Source: Listeria cornellensis FSL F6-0969
GTDB taxonomy: Bacteria > Bacillota > Bacilli > Lactobacillales > Listeriaceae
DNA length: 64,000 nucleotides
Reading direction: 5' to 3'
Assembly (NCBI RefSeq): GCF_000525855.1
Contig: NZ_AODE01000004.1
Span: 62,001-126,000 of the forward strand
Below the pieces are notes generated by a model. That model had not been told where the DNA came from, searched no databases, and saw only the letters and a list, made by a program, of their open reading frames with translations. Both the position numbers and the translations under genes were made by a program. This document shows positions 1-9,502 of this stretch, in pieces (the stretch's first letter is position 1; each line of letters starts with the position of its first letter).

Positions 1-66
1 GCGGAGCGGTCGTTTTGGATTAAAGTGAAAGAGGCGGTGTCGCGGTTACTTTCTCCGATATTATAA
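1..66 (+). CDS. C-terminal end of a probable cardiolipin synthase (partial)
   Basis: An open frame runs from the left edge to a TAA at 64-66. The last 21 residues end in VSRLLSPIL, which resembles the conserved tail of phospholipase D-type cardiolipin synthases. In Listeria a cardiolipin synthase gene sits just upstream of this phoPR region, which supports the guess. The catalytic HKD motifs are outside the window, so the call rests on a short tail and synteny only. Confidence 0.45.
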   Translation, partial: AERSFWIKVKEAVSRLLSPIL

Positions 67-78
67 GAGGTGAATGGA

Positions 79-1257
79 ATGGATACAATAATAGTAGAAA
101 TTGTCAAAGGGATTGGTAGTATATTGATGCAGCCGGCGCTATATGTTTCAATGCTAATTGCGATTATTGCTGGATTTAGCCGAATAAAATGGGAACGGAA
201 ATCATTTCATGTGCGGGTACACTCGCCTTGGCAGGAATTAAAAGGGTTCTTTGGTTTGGGAATTGTTTTTGGCGCGGTGATTTCGATTATCATGGTTTTT
301 GTAGGTTTTACGTTGACGATTGGCTGGATTGCGATATTTAATGTCGTACTGATTGTGTTGTTGTTAGTCGGATTATTTAGGATGGCTTCGACGGCGTATA
401 CGATTGGAATTACCAGCCTTGTTTACTATGCCGCCTATTATTTCGATTGGCAGTTGGCGCCGTTTGAGGATCGGATGCTGCCAATTCGTGATTTGTATAT
501 TGATAATTTCATGATTGTCATTGTGTTTGTATTGGCATTATTACTTGCTGTGGAGGCGTTTTTGATTCAATTTACGGGCGCCAACCAAGCCTCACCCATG
601 CTTCGAAAAAGTGGACGCGGAAAATGGGTCGGAGCATTCCAGTTACGTCGTTTATGGTTGTTACCGCTCGTATGCTTTATTCCAGGGCATGGTTTTGCAG
701 CGTTGTTTGATTGGTGGCCGATTTTTCAAATTGGGAATCAGACGTTTTCCTTGATGGTATTACCGATTGTGATTGGTTTTCAGCAGCAAGTACAGTCCCA
801 GCTGCCAGCACAAGCAACGCATAAAATTGCAGTTCGAGTGACCAGTTTATCGATTTTGATCGCACTTCTTGGCGTTGTTAGTATCGTGGTCCCAATTTTG
901 AGCTTACTCGCGTTTATCGTAGCAATCGGTGGTCGGTTTTGGATTTCCTATCGTCATCGCAATGAGGAACAGAATGCAGCGTTTAAGTTTACACCACAAG
1001 CGGACGGCATTATGGTTCTGGGCGCGCGGGAAAATACGCCAGCCAGTCGAATGGAAATTTTAGCAGGAGAGGTCATCATGGAGGTAAACGGTGTGGCTGT
1101 TATGAATCGCGAAGATTTGTACGAGGCGCTAAACGAAAACCGAGCCTACTGCAAGCTAAAAGTCCGCGACAACAACGGCGAACCAAGAATCGTCCAAACC
1201 GCTATCCACGAAGAAGACTCATTCGAACTAGGCTTATTCATGGTAGAATCCAAATAA
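79..1257 (+). CDS. MinJ-like multi-pass membrane protein with C-terminal PDZ domain
   Basis: The protein has about 392 residues. The first roughly 290 form seven or eight hydrophobic segments. The last 90 or so form a PDZ domain (around GIMVLGARENTPASRME to VIMEVNGVAVMNREDL). This layout matches the MinJ/YvjD family, which in Bacillus links DivIVA to MinD at division sites. A GTG at 70 is in frame, but the ribosome site AAGAGG (65-70) is better spaced for the ATG at 79. It follows the cardiolipin synthase tail by 12 bases and may be co-transcribed with it. Function is inferred from domain layout, not from a specific motif. Confidence 0.7.
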   Translation: MDTIIVEIVKGIGSILMQPALYVSMLIAIIAGFSRIKWERKSFHVRVHSPWQELKGFFGLGIVFGAVISIIMVFVGFTLTIGWIAIFNVVLIVLLLVGLFRMASTAYTIGITSLVYYAAYYFDWQLAPFEDRMLPIRDLYIDNFMIVIVFVLALLLAVEAFLIQFTGANQASPMLRKSGRGKWVGAFQLRRLWLLPLVCFIPGHGFAALFDWWPIFQIGNQTFSLMVLPIVIGFQQQVQSQLPAQATHKIAVRVTSLSILIALLGVVSIVVPILSLLAFIVAIGGRFWISYRHRNEEQNAAFKFTPQADGIMVLGARENTPASRMEILAGEVIMEVNGVAVMNREDLYEALNENRAYCKLKVRDNNGEPRIVQTAIHEEDSFELGLFMVESK

Positions 1258-1300
1258 AAACGTGATGAACTGGGGTTACGACCAGTCACAAAAACGCGAC

Positions 1301-1492
1301 TCAGGGCTGCGAGAACTGCCCAGGTTCTAGGCAAAAGCGAGTTAAGGACTACAGATTCACTGTGCTCCTCTGCATATTGAGGCTCTAATTCACGTTGTTT
1401 CAAAGTGCCACAACAAAGCGGAATGTACGACTGTACATGAGCATCGGAACGGAACTTTTAACGACGAAAATGGGTAGTTCTCGCAGCCCTGA
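1301..1492. repeat. Palindromic intergenic element, copy 1
   Basis: The 349-base gap between the PDZ gene and phoP holds a 22-base inverted repeat (1301-1322 with 1471-1492, two mismatches). Inside it lies AAGCGGA (1415-1421), then a perfect 6-bp hairpin (1423-1438, stem ATGTAC), then GAG and CGGAA. The same order AAGCGGA / hairpin / GAG / CGGAA occurs in the elements at 19062-19229 and 59386-59650, although the outer stem here is unrelated in sequence. No convincing ORF is present. Family membership is less sure than for the other two copies. Confidence 0.55.
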
Positions 1493-1627
1493 CTTTTAAG
1501 ATTGTGTTAAGAGTGTCGGTTTTCTACCCGAAAAAGGTAAATTCATGCTATATTTTAGTGGAAGAATACATAACAAGTTGTGGCGGGGATGTAAAGGCTG
1601 CGCGTTATGAATGGGGAGGAAAGAGCA

Positions 1628-2341
1628 TTGACCAAGATTTTAGTAGTAGATGATGAGTCTTCTATTGTAACTTTACTGCAATTTAACATTGAAAAGGCTG
1701 GCTTTGATGTAGTGACGGCGGAGGATGGTAGGACAGGGTACGAGCTTGCTTTGTCAGAAAAACCGGATTTGATTGTACTCGATTTGATGTTGCCTGAGAT
1801 GGACGGGATTGAAGTGTGTAAGCAGTTACGCCAAGATAAGGTGGAGACGCCGATTTTGATGTTAACGGCAAAGGATGACGAATTGGATAAAATTATTGGT
1901 CTGGAGCTTGGTGCGGATGACTACTTGACGAAACCGTTTAGTCCGCGTGAGGTTGTGGCGCGAATCAAGGCTATTTTGCGGAGAAGTTCTGGGAAAGCGG
2001 CGGACGTGGAACTGGAAGTCGCGCAGAAAGAGAAGTCGCTGCATGTTGGTGAGTTGAAGATTCTGACGGAGAGTTATGAGGTATATTTGCAGGATGAGTT
2101 GCTGGATTTGACGCCGAAGGAATTCGAGTTGTTGGTATATTTAGCGAACCACCGGGGCAAGGTTTTTTCGCGAGATCAGTTGCTGGATGCGGTTTGGAAT
2201 TATGATTATATTGGTGAAACGCGGATTGTGGATGTGCATGTGAGTCATTTGCGGGATAAGATTGAGGCGGATACGAAGAAACCGCAGTACATTAAGACGA
2301 TTCGTGGTTTTGGCTATAAGATGGAGAACGTGAAATCATGA
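1628..2341 (+). CDS. phoP: Phosphate-response regulator PhoP (OmpR family)
   Basis: DNA-binding response regulator of 237 residues. The N-terminal receiver has acidic residues D8/D9 and phospho-acceptor D52 in LIVLDLMLPEMDG. The C-terminal winged helix (about 140-235) contains LTPKEFELLVYLA and RTIRGFGYK-type motifs. I place the start at the TTG at 1628, preceded by GGGAGGAAAG; an in-frame ATG at 1607 would add seven residues with no ribosome site. The stop overlaps the start of phoR by 4 bases (ATGA), so the two are translationally coupled. The downstream pst operon with Pho boxes identifies it as PhoP rather than another OmpR-type regulator. Confidence 0.9.
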   Translation: MTKILVVDDESSIVTLLQFNIEKAGFDVVTAEDGRTGYELALSEKPDLIVLDLMLPEMDGIEVCKQLRQDKVETPILMLTAKDDELDKIIGLELGADDYLTKPFSPREVVARIKAILRRSSGKAADVELEVAQKEKSLHVGELKILTESYEVYLQDELLDLTPKEFELLVYLANHRGKVFSRDQLLDAVWNYDYIGETRIVDVHVSHLRDKIEADTKKPQYIKTIRGFGYKMENVKS

Positions 2342-4110
2342 AAAAATTATGGCTGAAAATAGGACTGTCTTTTTTTATCTTATTTTTTATTGTCATGGTG
2401 ATTGTGGGTTTCTTTTCGGGGGAACTGATGAAGAGCGTTTACTTGCACATGAAGGAAAACCAGCTGCAGGATGATGCGAAAATATTGCTGACCACGACGA
2501 AACTGGAAGATGTTGATTTGGATCAGAATGCGGATAAAATTCAGTCGGACTTAAAACCGCTTGAGGATAAGATTGATGCGCGAATTACGGTGATTGATCA
2601 AAGTGGGGACGTCATTGCCGATACGAAGGAAGATCCGCACAGTTTGGGCAGTCATATGAATCGCCCTGAGGTGCAGGAAGTCCTTGAGCAAGGGGAAGAG
2701 GTCGGGATTGCCACGCGAAAAAGCTCCACGCTTGGTTATAGTATGCTGTACGTAGCGGTTCCAATTACGCATAATGGTGTAACGGATGGCGTGTTGCGGA
2801 TTTCGATTTCGCTAGAATCCGTGGAAAAAGCAGTCCATCAGTTATGGCTCAGCCTCACCTTGATTTTTGGGTTGGCGTTAATATTTATTGGCTTCATCAG
2901 TGCGGTCATTGCGCGACGGATTACGCGACCGGTCAACGAGATTATCGATGTGTCGATGGACTTGGCAAATCACCGTTATTACAGCAGAATTACAGGGAAA
3001 ACGAACGGCGAATTGCAGGACTTATCGCTAAGCGTGAATCAACTGGCGCAAAGTTTAGAGAAGCAAATGCAGGAAATCGAGCTTAATCAACAGCGACTGA
3101 ACGGAATCGTGCAGAACTTGGTCAGCGGTGTGATGTTGATTGATCAACGGAAGCTGATCGTGATGACAAACCCGATGATGGAGCAGATTATCGGCGAAAA
3201 AGGACTCACTGGAAAAGCATACTACGAGGTTCTAAAAAGTTTCGCCTTAACGCAGCTTGTCGATCAATGTTTAGAGAAAAAAACTTTTCAGCAAGAGGAA
3301 ATCACGATTTATTTTCCAAGGGAGCTTATTTTAGACGCCAATGTTTCGCCAATTTTATCAAAAACGGGGAATATAACGGGCGTCATTTTGCTACTACATG
3401 ATATTACGGAAATTAGACGACTCGAAAATGTGCGTTCGGAGTTTGTTGCAAATGTGTCGCATGAACTGAAAACACCAGTTACCGCGTTAAAAGGCTTTGC
3501 GGAAACACTGCTTGATGGCGCGATGTATGATGAAGCACTGCTCAAGAAGTTTCTCACCATTATAAAAGAGGAAAGCGATCGTTTACACCGATTAATCATG
3601 GACATTTTGGAATTGTCGCGAATTGAGCAGAAACATGTGTCGATGAATATGGAGCAGGTGGATGTGGAGGATGTAGTGATTACGACAATGGATACGGTTA
3701 GCTCAATGGCACTCGAAAAAAGGATTCAGCTTGTGCCACCGAATTTGGCATCGCCAGTTATTATTCAAGCAGAGCGTGATCGATTGCAACAAATCCTGAT
3801 TAACCTCCTTTCAAACGCGATTGTGTATACGCCACAAGATGGGACAGTGTCGGTCGACGTGACGGAAAATGAGGCAAATGGTACGATAGCTATTACCGTA
3901 ACAGATAATGGCATCGGAATACCGGTAAAAGACATTGACCGTATTTTTGAGCGTTTTTATCGTGTGGATCGCGCTCGCAGTCGACATTCCGGAGGTACAG
4001 GACTTGGACTTTCTATCGTGAAGCATATTGTTGAAAGTTGCGGCGGTCAGATTCAAGTTGAAAGCATCGAAGGATCTGGTACGACATTCACAGTGATACT
4101 TCCCAAATAA
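2338..4110 (+). CDS. phoR: Phosphate sensor histidine kinase PhoR
   Basis: Membrane sensor kinase of 590 residues. A first membrane segment lies at about 8-28, followed by an extracytoplasmic sensor region, a second segment at about 168-190, a HAMP domain, a PAS domain (about 255-350) and a HisKA domain with phospho-acceptor H375 in ANVSHELKTPVTALKGF. The HATPase domain has an N box (QQILINLLSNAIVYTP) and glycine boxes (DNGIGIP, GGTGLGLSIVKHI). It is coupled to phoP by a 4-base overlap. It autophosphorylates under phosphate starvation and passes the phosphate to PhoP. Two terminators follow. Confidence 0.9.
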   Translation: MKKLWLKIGLSFFILFFIVMVIVGFFSGELMKSVYLHMKENQLQDDAKILLTTTKLEDVDLDQNADKIQSDLKPLEDKIDARITVIDQSGDVIADTKEDPHSLGSHMNRPEVQEVLEQGEEVGIATRKSSTLGYSMLYVAVPITHNGVTDGVLRISISLESVEKAVHQLWLSLTLIFGLALIFIGFISAVIARRITRPVNEIIDVSMDLANHRYYSRITGKTNGELQDLSLSVNQLAQSLEKQMQEIELNQQRLNGIVQNLVSGVMLIDQRKLIVMTNPMMEQIIGEKGLTGKAYYEVLKSFALTQLVDQCLEKKTFQQEEITIYFPRELILDANVSPILSKTGNITGVILLLHDITEIRRLENVRSEFVANVSHELKTPVTALKGFAETLLDGAMYDEALLKKFLTIIKEESDRLHRLIMDILELSRIEQKHVSMNMEQVDVEDVVITTMDTVSSMALEKRIQLVPPNLASPVIIQAERDRLQQILINLLSNAIVYTPQDGTVSVDVTENEANGTIAITVTDNGIGIPVKDIDRIFERFYRVDRARSRHSGGTGLGLSIVKHIVESCGGQIQVESIEGSGTTFTVILPK

Positions 4111-4116
4111 ATACGT

Positions 4117-4150
4117 AACGCAGGTCGTGATTTGAGCGGCTTGCGTTTTT
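4117..4150 (+). terminator. Terminator of phoPR
   Basis: Stem of 11 pairs (4117-4127 with 4136-4146, including G-U pairs) followed directly by a T run. It lies 6 bases after the phoR stop. Confidence 0.7.
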
Positions 4151-4171
4151 CTTTACATAAATTCAGTCTGA

Positions 4172-4195
4172 GACCGCCCAATCCGCGGTCTTTTT
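4172..4195 (+). terminator. Second terminator between phoR and pstS
   Basis: Perfect GACCGC/GCGGTC stem (4172-4177, 4185-4190) with a 7-base loop and TTTTT. Together with the previous hairpin it insulates pstS from phoPR read-through. Confidence 0.75.
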
Positions 4196-4215
4196 GTCAT
4201 TTTACCTTAAATAAA

Positions 4216-4286
4216 TTTACACAAATAGCATCTTTACATTCTCTTAACATTAGCTACACATCCCCTTAATCCAGAAGAGGTATAGT
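4216..4286 (+). promoter_or_regulatory. Pho boxes and pst operon promoter
   Basis: TTTACA (4233), TTAACA (4244) and TACACA (4255) are direct repeats at an 11-bp period, with another TTTACA at 4216. This matches the TT(A/T)ACA repeats bound by PhoP in Bacillus. A -10 (TATAGT, 4281-4286) lies 20 bp after the last repeat, so the boxes occupy the -35 position of an activated promoter. Confidence 0.8.
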
Positions 4287-4328
4287 AGGTTTGTAAGTTA
4301 AATCGATAAAAAAGGTGGTTTACAATTC

Positions 4329-5234
4329 ATGAAGAAGAGATTTTTAGGACTAGTAGCTGTTATTGCAGCGTTCACAATGATTATAGCAGGATGTGGAAAT
4401 TCGAGTACATCATCAGATAAAGCAAACGGAACGGGAGATGGCAAAGAAGTTTCAGGTTCCATTACGGCGGTCGGCTCAACAGCGCTACAACCTCTTGTCG
4501 AAGCTGCTTCGAAACAATTTACAGCTGAAAATCCTAAAGCACAAATTAACGTGCAAGGTGGCGGATCTGGAACTGGCCTAACGCAAGTGCAACAAGGCGC
4601 AGTGGATATCGGCAACTCGGATGTTTTCGCTGAAGAAAAAGACGGCGTTGACGCTTCAAAATTAGTAGACCACAGAGTCGCAGTAGTCGGCATGGCACCA
4701 GTTGTTAATAAAGACGCTGGCGTGAAAAATATTTCGAAACAACAATTAATCGATATCTTCACTGGTAAAATCACAAACTGGAAAGAGGTTGGCGGTAAAA
4801 ACGAAAAAATTACCATCATCAACCGTGCAGAAGGAAGCGGAACACGTGCTACTTTTGAAAAATGGGGCTTAGATGGCGCAACTCCAATTAAAGCGCAAGA
4901 ACAAGATTCCTCAGGTACTGTTCGTAAAATCGTAAGCGAAACACCAGGTGCTATCAGTTACCTAGCCTTCTCTTACATTGACGATTCAATCCAAGGACTT
5001 TCCCTTGATAATGTAGAGCCGAAAGAAGCAAACGTAGCAACAAACGATTGGAAAATTTGGGCTTACGAGCATATGTACACAAATGGTGAAGCGACAGGAC
5101 TTGCTAAAAAATTCCTAGCTTACATTACGAGCGAAGACGTTCAAAATGATTTGGTACCACAACTAGGTTACCAATCGATTCACTCGATGAAAGTAGAACG
5201 CGATGCTAAAGGAAATATCACAGAAGTTAAATAA
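4329..5234 (+). CDS. pstS: Phosphate-binding lipoprotein PstS
   Basis: High-affinity phosphate-binding protein of the Pst ABC transporter, 301 residues. A lipoprotein signal peptide ends in the lipobox IAGC with C22 as the lipidated residue. The mature part has the typical VGSTALQPLVE and GGGSGTGL motifs and RAEGSGTR, which contribute phosphate contacts in this family. First gene of pstSCAB-phoU behind Pho boxes. It is followed by stem-loops at 5252-5319, which could protect the pstS part of the transcript and raise its level over the membrane components. Confidence 0.92.
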   Translation: MKKRFLGLVAVIAAFTMIIAGCGNSSTSSDKANGTGDGKEVSGSITAVGSTALQPLVEAASKQFTAENPKAQINVQGGGSGTGLTQVQQGAVDIGNSDVFAEEKDGVDASKLVDHRVAVVGMAPVVNKDAGVKNISKQQLIDIFTGKITNWKEVGGKNEKITIINRAEGSGTRATFEKWGLDGATPIKAQEQDSSGTVRKIVSETPGAISYLAFSYIDDSIQGLSLDNVEPKEANVATNDWKIWAYEHMYTNGEATGLAKKFLAYITSEDVQNDLVPQLGYQSIHSMKVERDAKGNITEVK

Positions 5235-5251
5235 AAAATATATTGGGGAAG

Positions 5252-5281
5252 GCGTCTACTTCTAACTATAGGAGTGGGCGC
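5252..5281 (+). promoter_or_regulatory. Intercistronic stem-loop between pstS and pstC
   Basis: A 12-pair stem (5252-5263 with 5270-5281, several G-U pairs) with a 6-base loop and no T run. A second smaller hairpin lies at about 5293-5319. The position fits an mRNA-stabilising or attenuating structure that sets the PstS to PstC ratio; that role is inference. Confidence 0.55.
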
Positions 5282-5337
5282 AAACCCGTTTGTTGAGTAT
5301 AAAAATTGCACTCAGCACTCGGAAAGGAGTCTACGCA

Positions 5338-6259
5338 GTGGAAGCACGAGAAAAAGCATTAACGCAAACTTCCAAAAAAGGCCCGTCTTGAAAAAAGAGG
5401 GAAAATCATAACATTTATCTGCATCAGCATCATGGTGATTGCAGCGGCATCCATTCTTTTCTTTGTAATCTCGAAAGGACTGGCTACTTTTTTTGTCAAT
5501 AATGTTTCGTTTGTTGACTTTATTACAGGAACAGATTGGAACCCTTCCAAAACAGATGCGGCTGGAAATCCACTCGTTGGCGCCTTGCCGATGATTCTTG
5601 GTTCTTTTGGTGTGACATTACTCGCAGCTTGCATTGCTGCACCGCTCGCGATTGGCGCTGCTATTTTTATGGTGGAAATATCGCCGAAGTTTGGTAAGAA
5701 AATTTTGCAACCTGTCATGGAGTTGCTCGTTGGGATTCCATCCGTTGTTTACGGGTTTATAGGGCTCAGCGTTGTCGTTCCGTTTATTCGGGAACATATT
5801 TCAGGAAGTGGTTTTGGGATTGCAGCGGCGACCGCGGTTTTGACCGTGATGATTTTGCCGACTGTAACTAGTTTGACAGTGGACGCGATTCAATCGGTAC
5901 CACGTCATTATCGTGAGGCTTCGCTTGCGCTAGGTGCAACGCGGTGGCAGACGATTTGGAAAGTAATTTTGCGCAGTGCACGACCAGGCATTTTGACAGC
6001 TGTTGTTTTCGGAATGGCGCGTGCGTTTGGTGAAGCACTTGCTGTACAAATGGTTATTGGAAACTCCGTGGTTATCCCGACTTCGTTATTCGAACCGGCA
6101 TCCACGTTGACAAGTATATTAACAATGGGAATGGGAAATACCGTCATGGGGACACTTGATAATAACGTGCTTTGGTCACTAGCGATGGTGCTACTAGCCA
6201 TGTCATTGTTCTTTATCATTATGATCCGCTTCATCGGTCGTAGGAGGAAAGTCAAATGA
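5338..6259 (+). CDS. pstC: Phosphate ABC transporter permease PstC (apparent frameshift)
   Basis: Inner permease of the phosphate transporter, about 306 residues when corrected. Six membrane segments and the EAA-type loop (EASLALGATRWQTIWKV) are visible. The true start is the GTG at 5338, after GGAAAGGAG. The frame breaks in the A6 run at 5374-5379; removing one A joins the N-terminus (EAREKALTQTSKK) to RLEKRGKIITF and the first membrane helix. Without that change only an ATG inside the first helix is available. pstA overlaps the 3' end by 4 bases. I read the break as a sequencing error. Confidence 0.88.
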
Positions 6260-7140
6260 ATGTAAAAACAAAAGATAAGATCGCGACCTCCGTTTTCTAT
6301 TTGATTGCGCTACTCATTGTCGTTATTTTGGCAGGGTTACTCGGCTATATCTTAGTTCGAGGCGTTCCTCATCTAAGCTGGCATTTCCTAACTTCTCCGC
6401 CAGAATCGTTCAAAGCGGGTGGCGGGATTGGGCCGGAAATTTGGAACTCCTTTTATATGCTATTCATCACGATGCTATTATCCGTTCCAATCGCACTCGG
6501 AGCAGGCATCTACATGGCAGAATACGCCCGCAAAAATTGGATTACAGACTTCATCCGGACAACGATTGAAGTCCTATCTTCCTTACCATCGATCGTGGTC
6601 GGTTTGTTCGGCTTCTTAATTTTCGTGTTACAGATGGGGTGGAGCTTCTCGGTTATTTCCGGGGCGCTGACACTAACCATCTTTAATCTACCGCTACTCA
6701 TTCGCGTTATTGAGGAAGCGCTCAATGCTATCCCGAATACGCAACGAGAAGCAGGACTTGCACTAGGCTTGTCGCGCTGGGAAACCATAACACGGGTGCT
6801 AGTTCCAGCCGCGCTACCAGCAATCGTGACCGGCGTTATTTTAGCCGCAGGACGCGTATTTGGTGAAGCAGCCGCCTTAATCTACACTGCTGGACAAAGT
6901 ACACCGACATTGAACTTCGGGGACTGGAATCCAATGAACCCGACGTCGCCGCTTAACATCTTCCGTCCAGCAGAAACACTTGCCGTACACATTTGGAAAA
7001 TTAACGGAGAAGGAATCATGCCTGACGCCGCCGCAGTATCCGCAGGAGCGTCCGCCGTACTGATTCTTTCCGTGCTACTTTTCAATATTTTAGCCCGCAT
7101 TCTAGGGAAATACGTATTTAAAAAGATGACGTCTTCCTGA
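6256..7140 (+). CDS. pstA: Phosphate ABC transporter permease PstA
   Basis: Second permease, 294 residues, with six predicted membrane helices and the cytoplasmic loop EAGLALGLSRWETITRV that contacts the PstB ATPase. It starts in a 4-base overlap with the pstC stop (ATGA), so translation is coupled. PstA and PstC form the membrane channel for phosphate delivered by PstS. Confidence 0.92.
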   Translation: MNVKTKDKIATSVFYLIALLIVVILAGLLGYILVRGVPHLSWHFLTSPPESFKAGGGIGPEIWNSFYMLFITMLLSVPIALGAGIYMAEYARKNWITDFIRTTIEVLSSLPSIVVGLFGFLIFVLQMGWSFSVISGALTLTIFNLPLLIRVIEEALNAIPNTQREAGLALGLSRWETITRVLVPAALPAIVTGVILAAGRVFGEAAALIYTAGQSTPTLNFGDWNPMNPTSPLNIFRPAETLAVHIWKINGEGIMPDAAAVSAGASAVLILSVLLFNILARILGKYVFKKMTSS

Positions 7141-7167
7141 TTTGGCGGACAAAAGGAGTTTTGTGAA

Positions 7168-7983
7168 ATGATGGCAACTACTAATATGTCGTTCGCGATA
7201 AACCAAGAGAAAGAAATTGTAACAGCAGGCGCACCCGCGATGGCGACCAATGATTTGCATGTCTATTACGGCGACAATCATGCGATTCAAGGTGTCGATT
7301 TAGAATTCCACGAAAACCAAGTGACGGCGCTCATCGGCCCATCTGGATGTGGGAAATCGACCTACCTCCGCGCGCTCAACCGAATGAATGACGAAATCGA
7401 TGGCTGCCGAATGGAAGGCGAAATTTTATATAACGGAATCAATATCAACCGAAAAGAAGTGGATTTATACAACGTCCGCAAAGAAATCGGGATGGTATTC
7501 CAAAAGCCGAATCCATTCACAAAATCGATTTTTGAAAATATTGCTTTTAGTTTGAAGCGCCACGGCATGAAAAATAAGGCCGAGCTTGCAGAACGTGTCG
7601 AGAAAAGCTTGCGTAGCGCCGCACTTTGGGATGAAGTTAAAGATGATTTAGGCAAAAGCGCCTTATCGTTATCTGGCGGACAACAACAGCGCCTGTGTAT
7701 TGCCCGCGCGATTGCGATGCAGCCAGAGGTTTTGCTACTCGATGAACCAGCCTCTGCGCTAGATCCGATTTCGACGAGTAAGATTGAAGATTTAATCCAT
7801 GAACTGAAGAAAAAATACACGATTATTATTGTGACGCATAATATGCAACAAGCCGCGCGTGTATCCGATCATACCGCTTTTTTCTACCTAGGAAAAGTAG
7901 TAGAAGTGACCGATACAGGAACGCTGTTTACGAACCCATCTAATAAGCAGACGCAGGATTATATTTCGGGCAATTTTGGATAA
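7168..7983 (+). CDS. pstB: Phosphate ABC transporter ATPase PstB, copy 1
   Basis: ATP-binding subunit of 271 residues. Walker A is GPSGCGKST (K63), the Q-loop is VFQKPNPF, the ABC signature is LSGGQQQR and Walker B is [12 protein letters not shown], followed by the switch His in VTHNM. It starts at ATG 7168 after AAAGGAG. It carries about 25 residues before the ABC domain, longer than the second copy. Two adjacent pstB genes are usual in Bacillus and Listeria. Confidence 0.92.
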   Translation: MMATTNMSFAINQEKEIVTAGAPAMATNDLHVYYGDNHAIQGVDLEFHENQVTALIGPSGCGKSTYLRALNRMNDEIDGCRMEGEILYNGININRKEVDLYNVRKEIGMVFQKPNPFTKSIFENIAFSLKRHGMKNKAELAERVEKSLRSAALWDEVKDDLGKSALSLSGGQQQRLCIARAIAMQPEVLLLDEPASALDPISTSKIEDLIHELKKKYTIIIVTHNMQQAARVSDHTAFFYLGKVVEVTDTGTLFTNPSNKQTQDYISGNFG

Positions 7984-8008
7984 TGAAAAGAGGAAAGGAG
8001 CCACCCCA

Positions 8009-8785
8009 ATGTCAACTACAATCGACACGGAATTCGTCATCGAAACAAGAGACGTAGACCTGTTTTACGGGCAAAAACAAGCACTAAATAAGATAAGTCT
8101 AAAACTTCAAAAAAAAATCGCGTAACAGCGCTTATAGGTCCGTCTGGATGTGGAAAATCTACTTTTCTTCGCACGTTGAATCGAATGAACGATCTGATTC
8201 CAAACGTCACAATCAAAGGCGAAATCAAAGTTGCCGATGAAAACATTCAGAGTTCCAAAATAGACACAGTCAACTTGCGTAAAAAAGTCGGGATGGTGTT
8301 CCAACAACCGAACCCGTTTCCATTTTCCATCTATGATAACGTCGCTTACGGCCCAAGAACACACGGCGTCAAAAACAAGAAAAAACTTGATGAAATCGTT
8401 GAACGAAGCTTGCGACAAGCTGCACTTTGGGATGAAGTCCATGATCGCTTGCACAAATCAGCACTTGGCATGTCAGGCGGACAACAACAACGGCTCTGCA
8501 TCGCTCGTGTTCTAGCGGTCCAACCAGAAGTTATCCTGATGGATGAACCGACCTCCGCGCTCGATCCGATTTCTACAGCAAAAATGGAAAATCTGATTTT
8601 AGAGTTGAAAAAAAAATTACACCATCGTTATCGTGACGCATAATATGCAACAAGCATCGCGTATTTCTGATGAGACAGCCTTTTTCCTCAACGGAGAAAT
8701 CATTGAATTCACTGATACAACAACCATTTTCACGAACCCAGCAGAGCAACAAACGCAAGACTATATCTCAGGACGATTTGGATAA
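8009..8785 (+). CDS. pstB: Phosphate ABC transporter ATPase PstB, copy 2 (two apparent frameshifts)
   Basis: Second PstB, about 257 residues after correction, closely similar to copy 1. Visible motifs are [36 protein letters not shown] and, past the second break, [10 protein letters not shown]. The frame breaks in two A9 runs, at 8109-8117 (net two extra bases) and 8608-8616 (one extra base). Restoring both gives one full-length protein ending DYISGRFG. Because every catalytic motif survives and both breaks lie in long A runs, I treat this as an intact gene with sequence errors. phoU follows 12 bases later. Confidence 0.88.
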
Positions 8786-8797
8786 GGAGCGAAGCAT

Positions 8798-9457
8798 ATG
8801 CCAGTTAGAAAAATTTTTAATGAGCAGTTAAACGAGCTACACCAACACTTACTCGAGATGGGAATGCTAGTCAATGAGGCGATTTACAAAGCCGTTAAAT
8901 CACTTGTTAATCGAGACCATGAACTAGCAGAAAACGTCATCGTAAGCGATCGCTCCATCAATAATATGGAATTAGCGCTAGAACAAAGATCTTTTGAACT
9001 CATTGCGCTCCAACAACCAGTAGGCATCGACCTTCGCAAAATTGTCACAGTTTTAAAAGCAAGTTCCGATTTGGAGCGAATCGGTGATCACGCTGTCAGC
9101 ATCGCTAAAACAACGATCTTAGTTGGCCGAACAAAAGTCGTGAAGCCAATTCCAGAAATTCAAGAGATGGGCGATATCGTCAAAATAATGGTACATGACG
9201 TTCTAAAAGCTTATCTGGCGGAAGATGAAGAAGCAGCGCGTGAAATAGCATCGCGAGATAATGAAGTCGATAAACTCCAACGCGTGATTTATACAAAATG
9301 TATCCATTTCATGCAGGAAGATCCTGATCATTTAGAAGAAATTTCGTACTTACTCCTTGTTGCCCAGTATTTGGAGCGGATTGGTGATTATGTAACGAAC
9401 GTCTGCGAATGGATTGTGTATTTGAAGAGCGGCGAAATTGAAGAGTTGAATAACTAA
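8798..9457 (+). CDS. phoU: PhoU phosphate-signalling regulator
   Basis: All-helical protein of 219 residues with the two PhoU repeats. Each carries an acidic metal-binding motif of the type ASSDLERIGDHAVSIA and AQYLERIGDYVTNV. PhoU relays Pst transporter status to PhoR and restrains the Pho response when phosphate is ample. Last gene of the pst operon, followed by a bidirectional terminator shared with the convergent regulator gene. Confidence 0.93.
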   Translation: MPVRKIFNEQLNELHQHLLEMGMLVNEAIYKAVKSLVNRDHELAENVIVSDRSINNMELALEQRSFELIALQQPVGIDLRKIVTVLKASSDLERIGDHAVSIAKTTILVGRTKVVKPIPEIQEMGDIVKIMVHDVLKAYLAEDEEAAREIASRDNEVDKLQRVIYTKCIHFMQEDPDHLEEISYLLLVAQYLERIGDYVTNVCEWIVYLKSGEIEELNN

Positions 9458-9462
9458 TATAT

Positions 9463-9499
9463 AAAAAAACTCTGTCAGCGTGATGTGACAGAGTTTTTT
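9463..9499. terminator. Bidirectional terminator between phoU and the Xre regulator
   Basis: Stem AAACTCTGTCA/TGACAGAGTTT with A and T runs on its two sides, so it can end transcription from both directions. Confidence 0.85.
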
Positions 9500-9502
9500 G
9501 TA

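Noticed and set aside
1258-1606. Riboswitch or T-box upstream of phoP
   Set aside because: The hairpins are part of the palindromic element; no T-box, SAM, purine or other known aptamer signature was seen and the element is not next to a biosynthetic gene.
4298-4822. 174-codon minus-strand ORF over pstS
   Set aside because: Antisense shadow of a clear lipoprotein gene; no promoter or ribosome site and an improbable composition.
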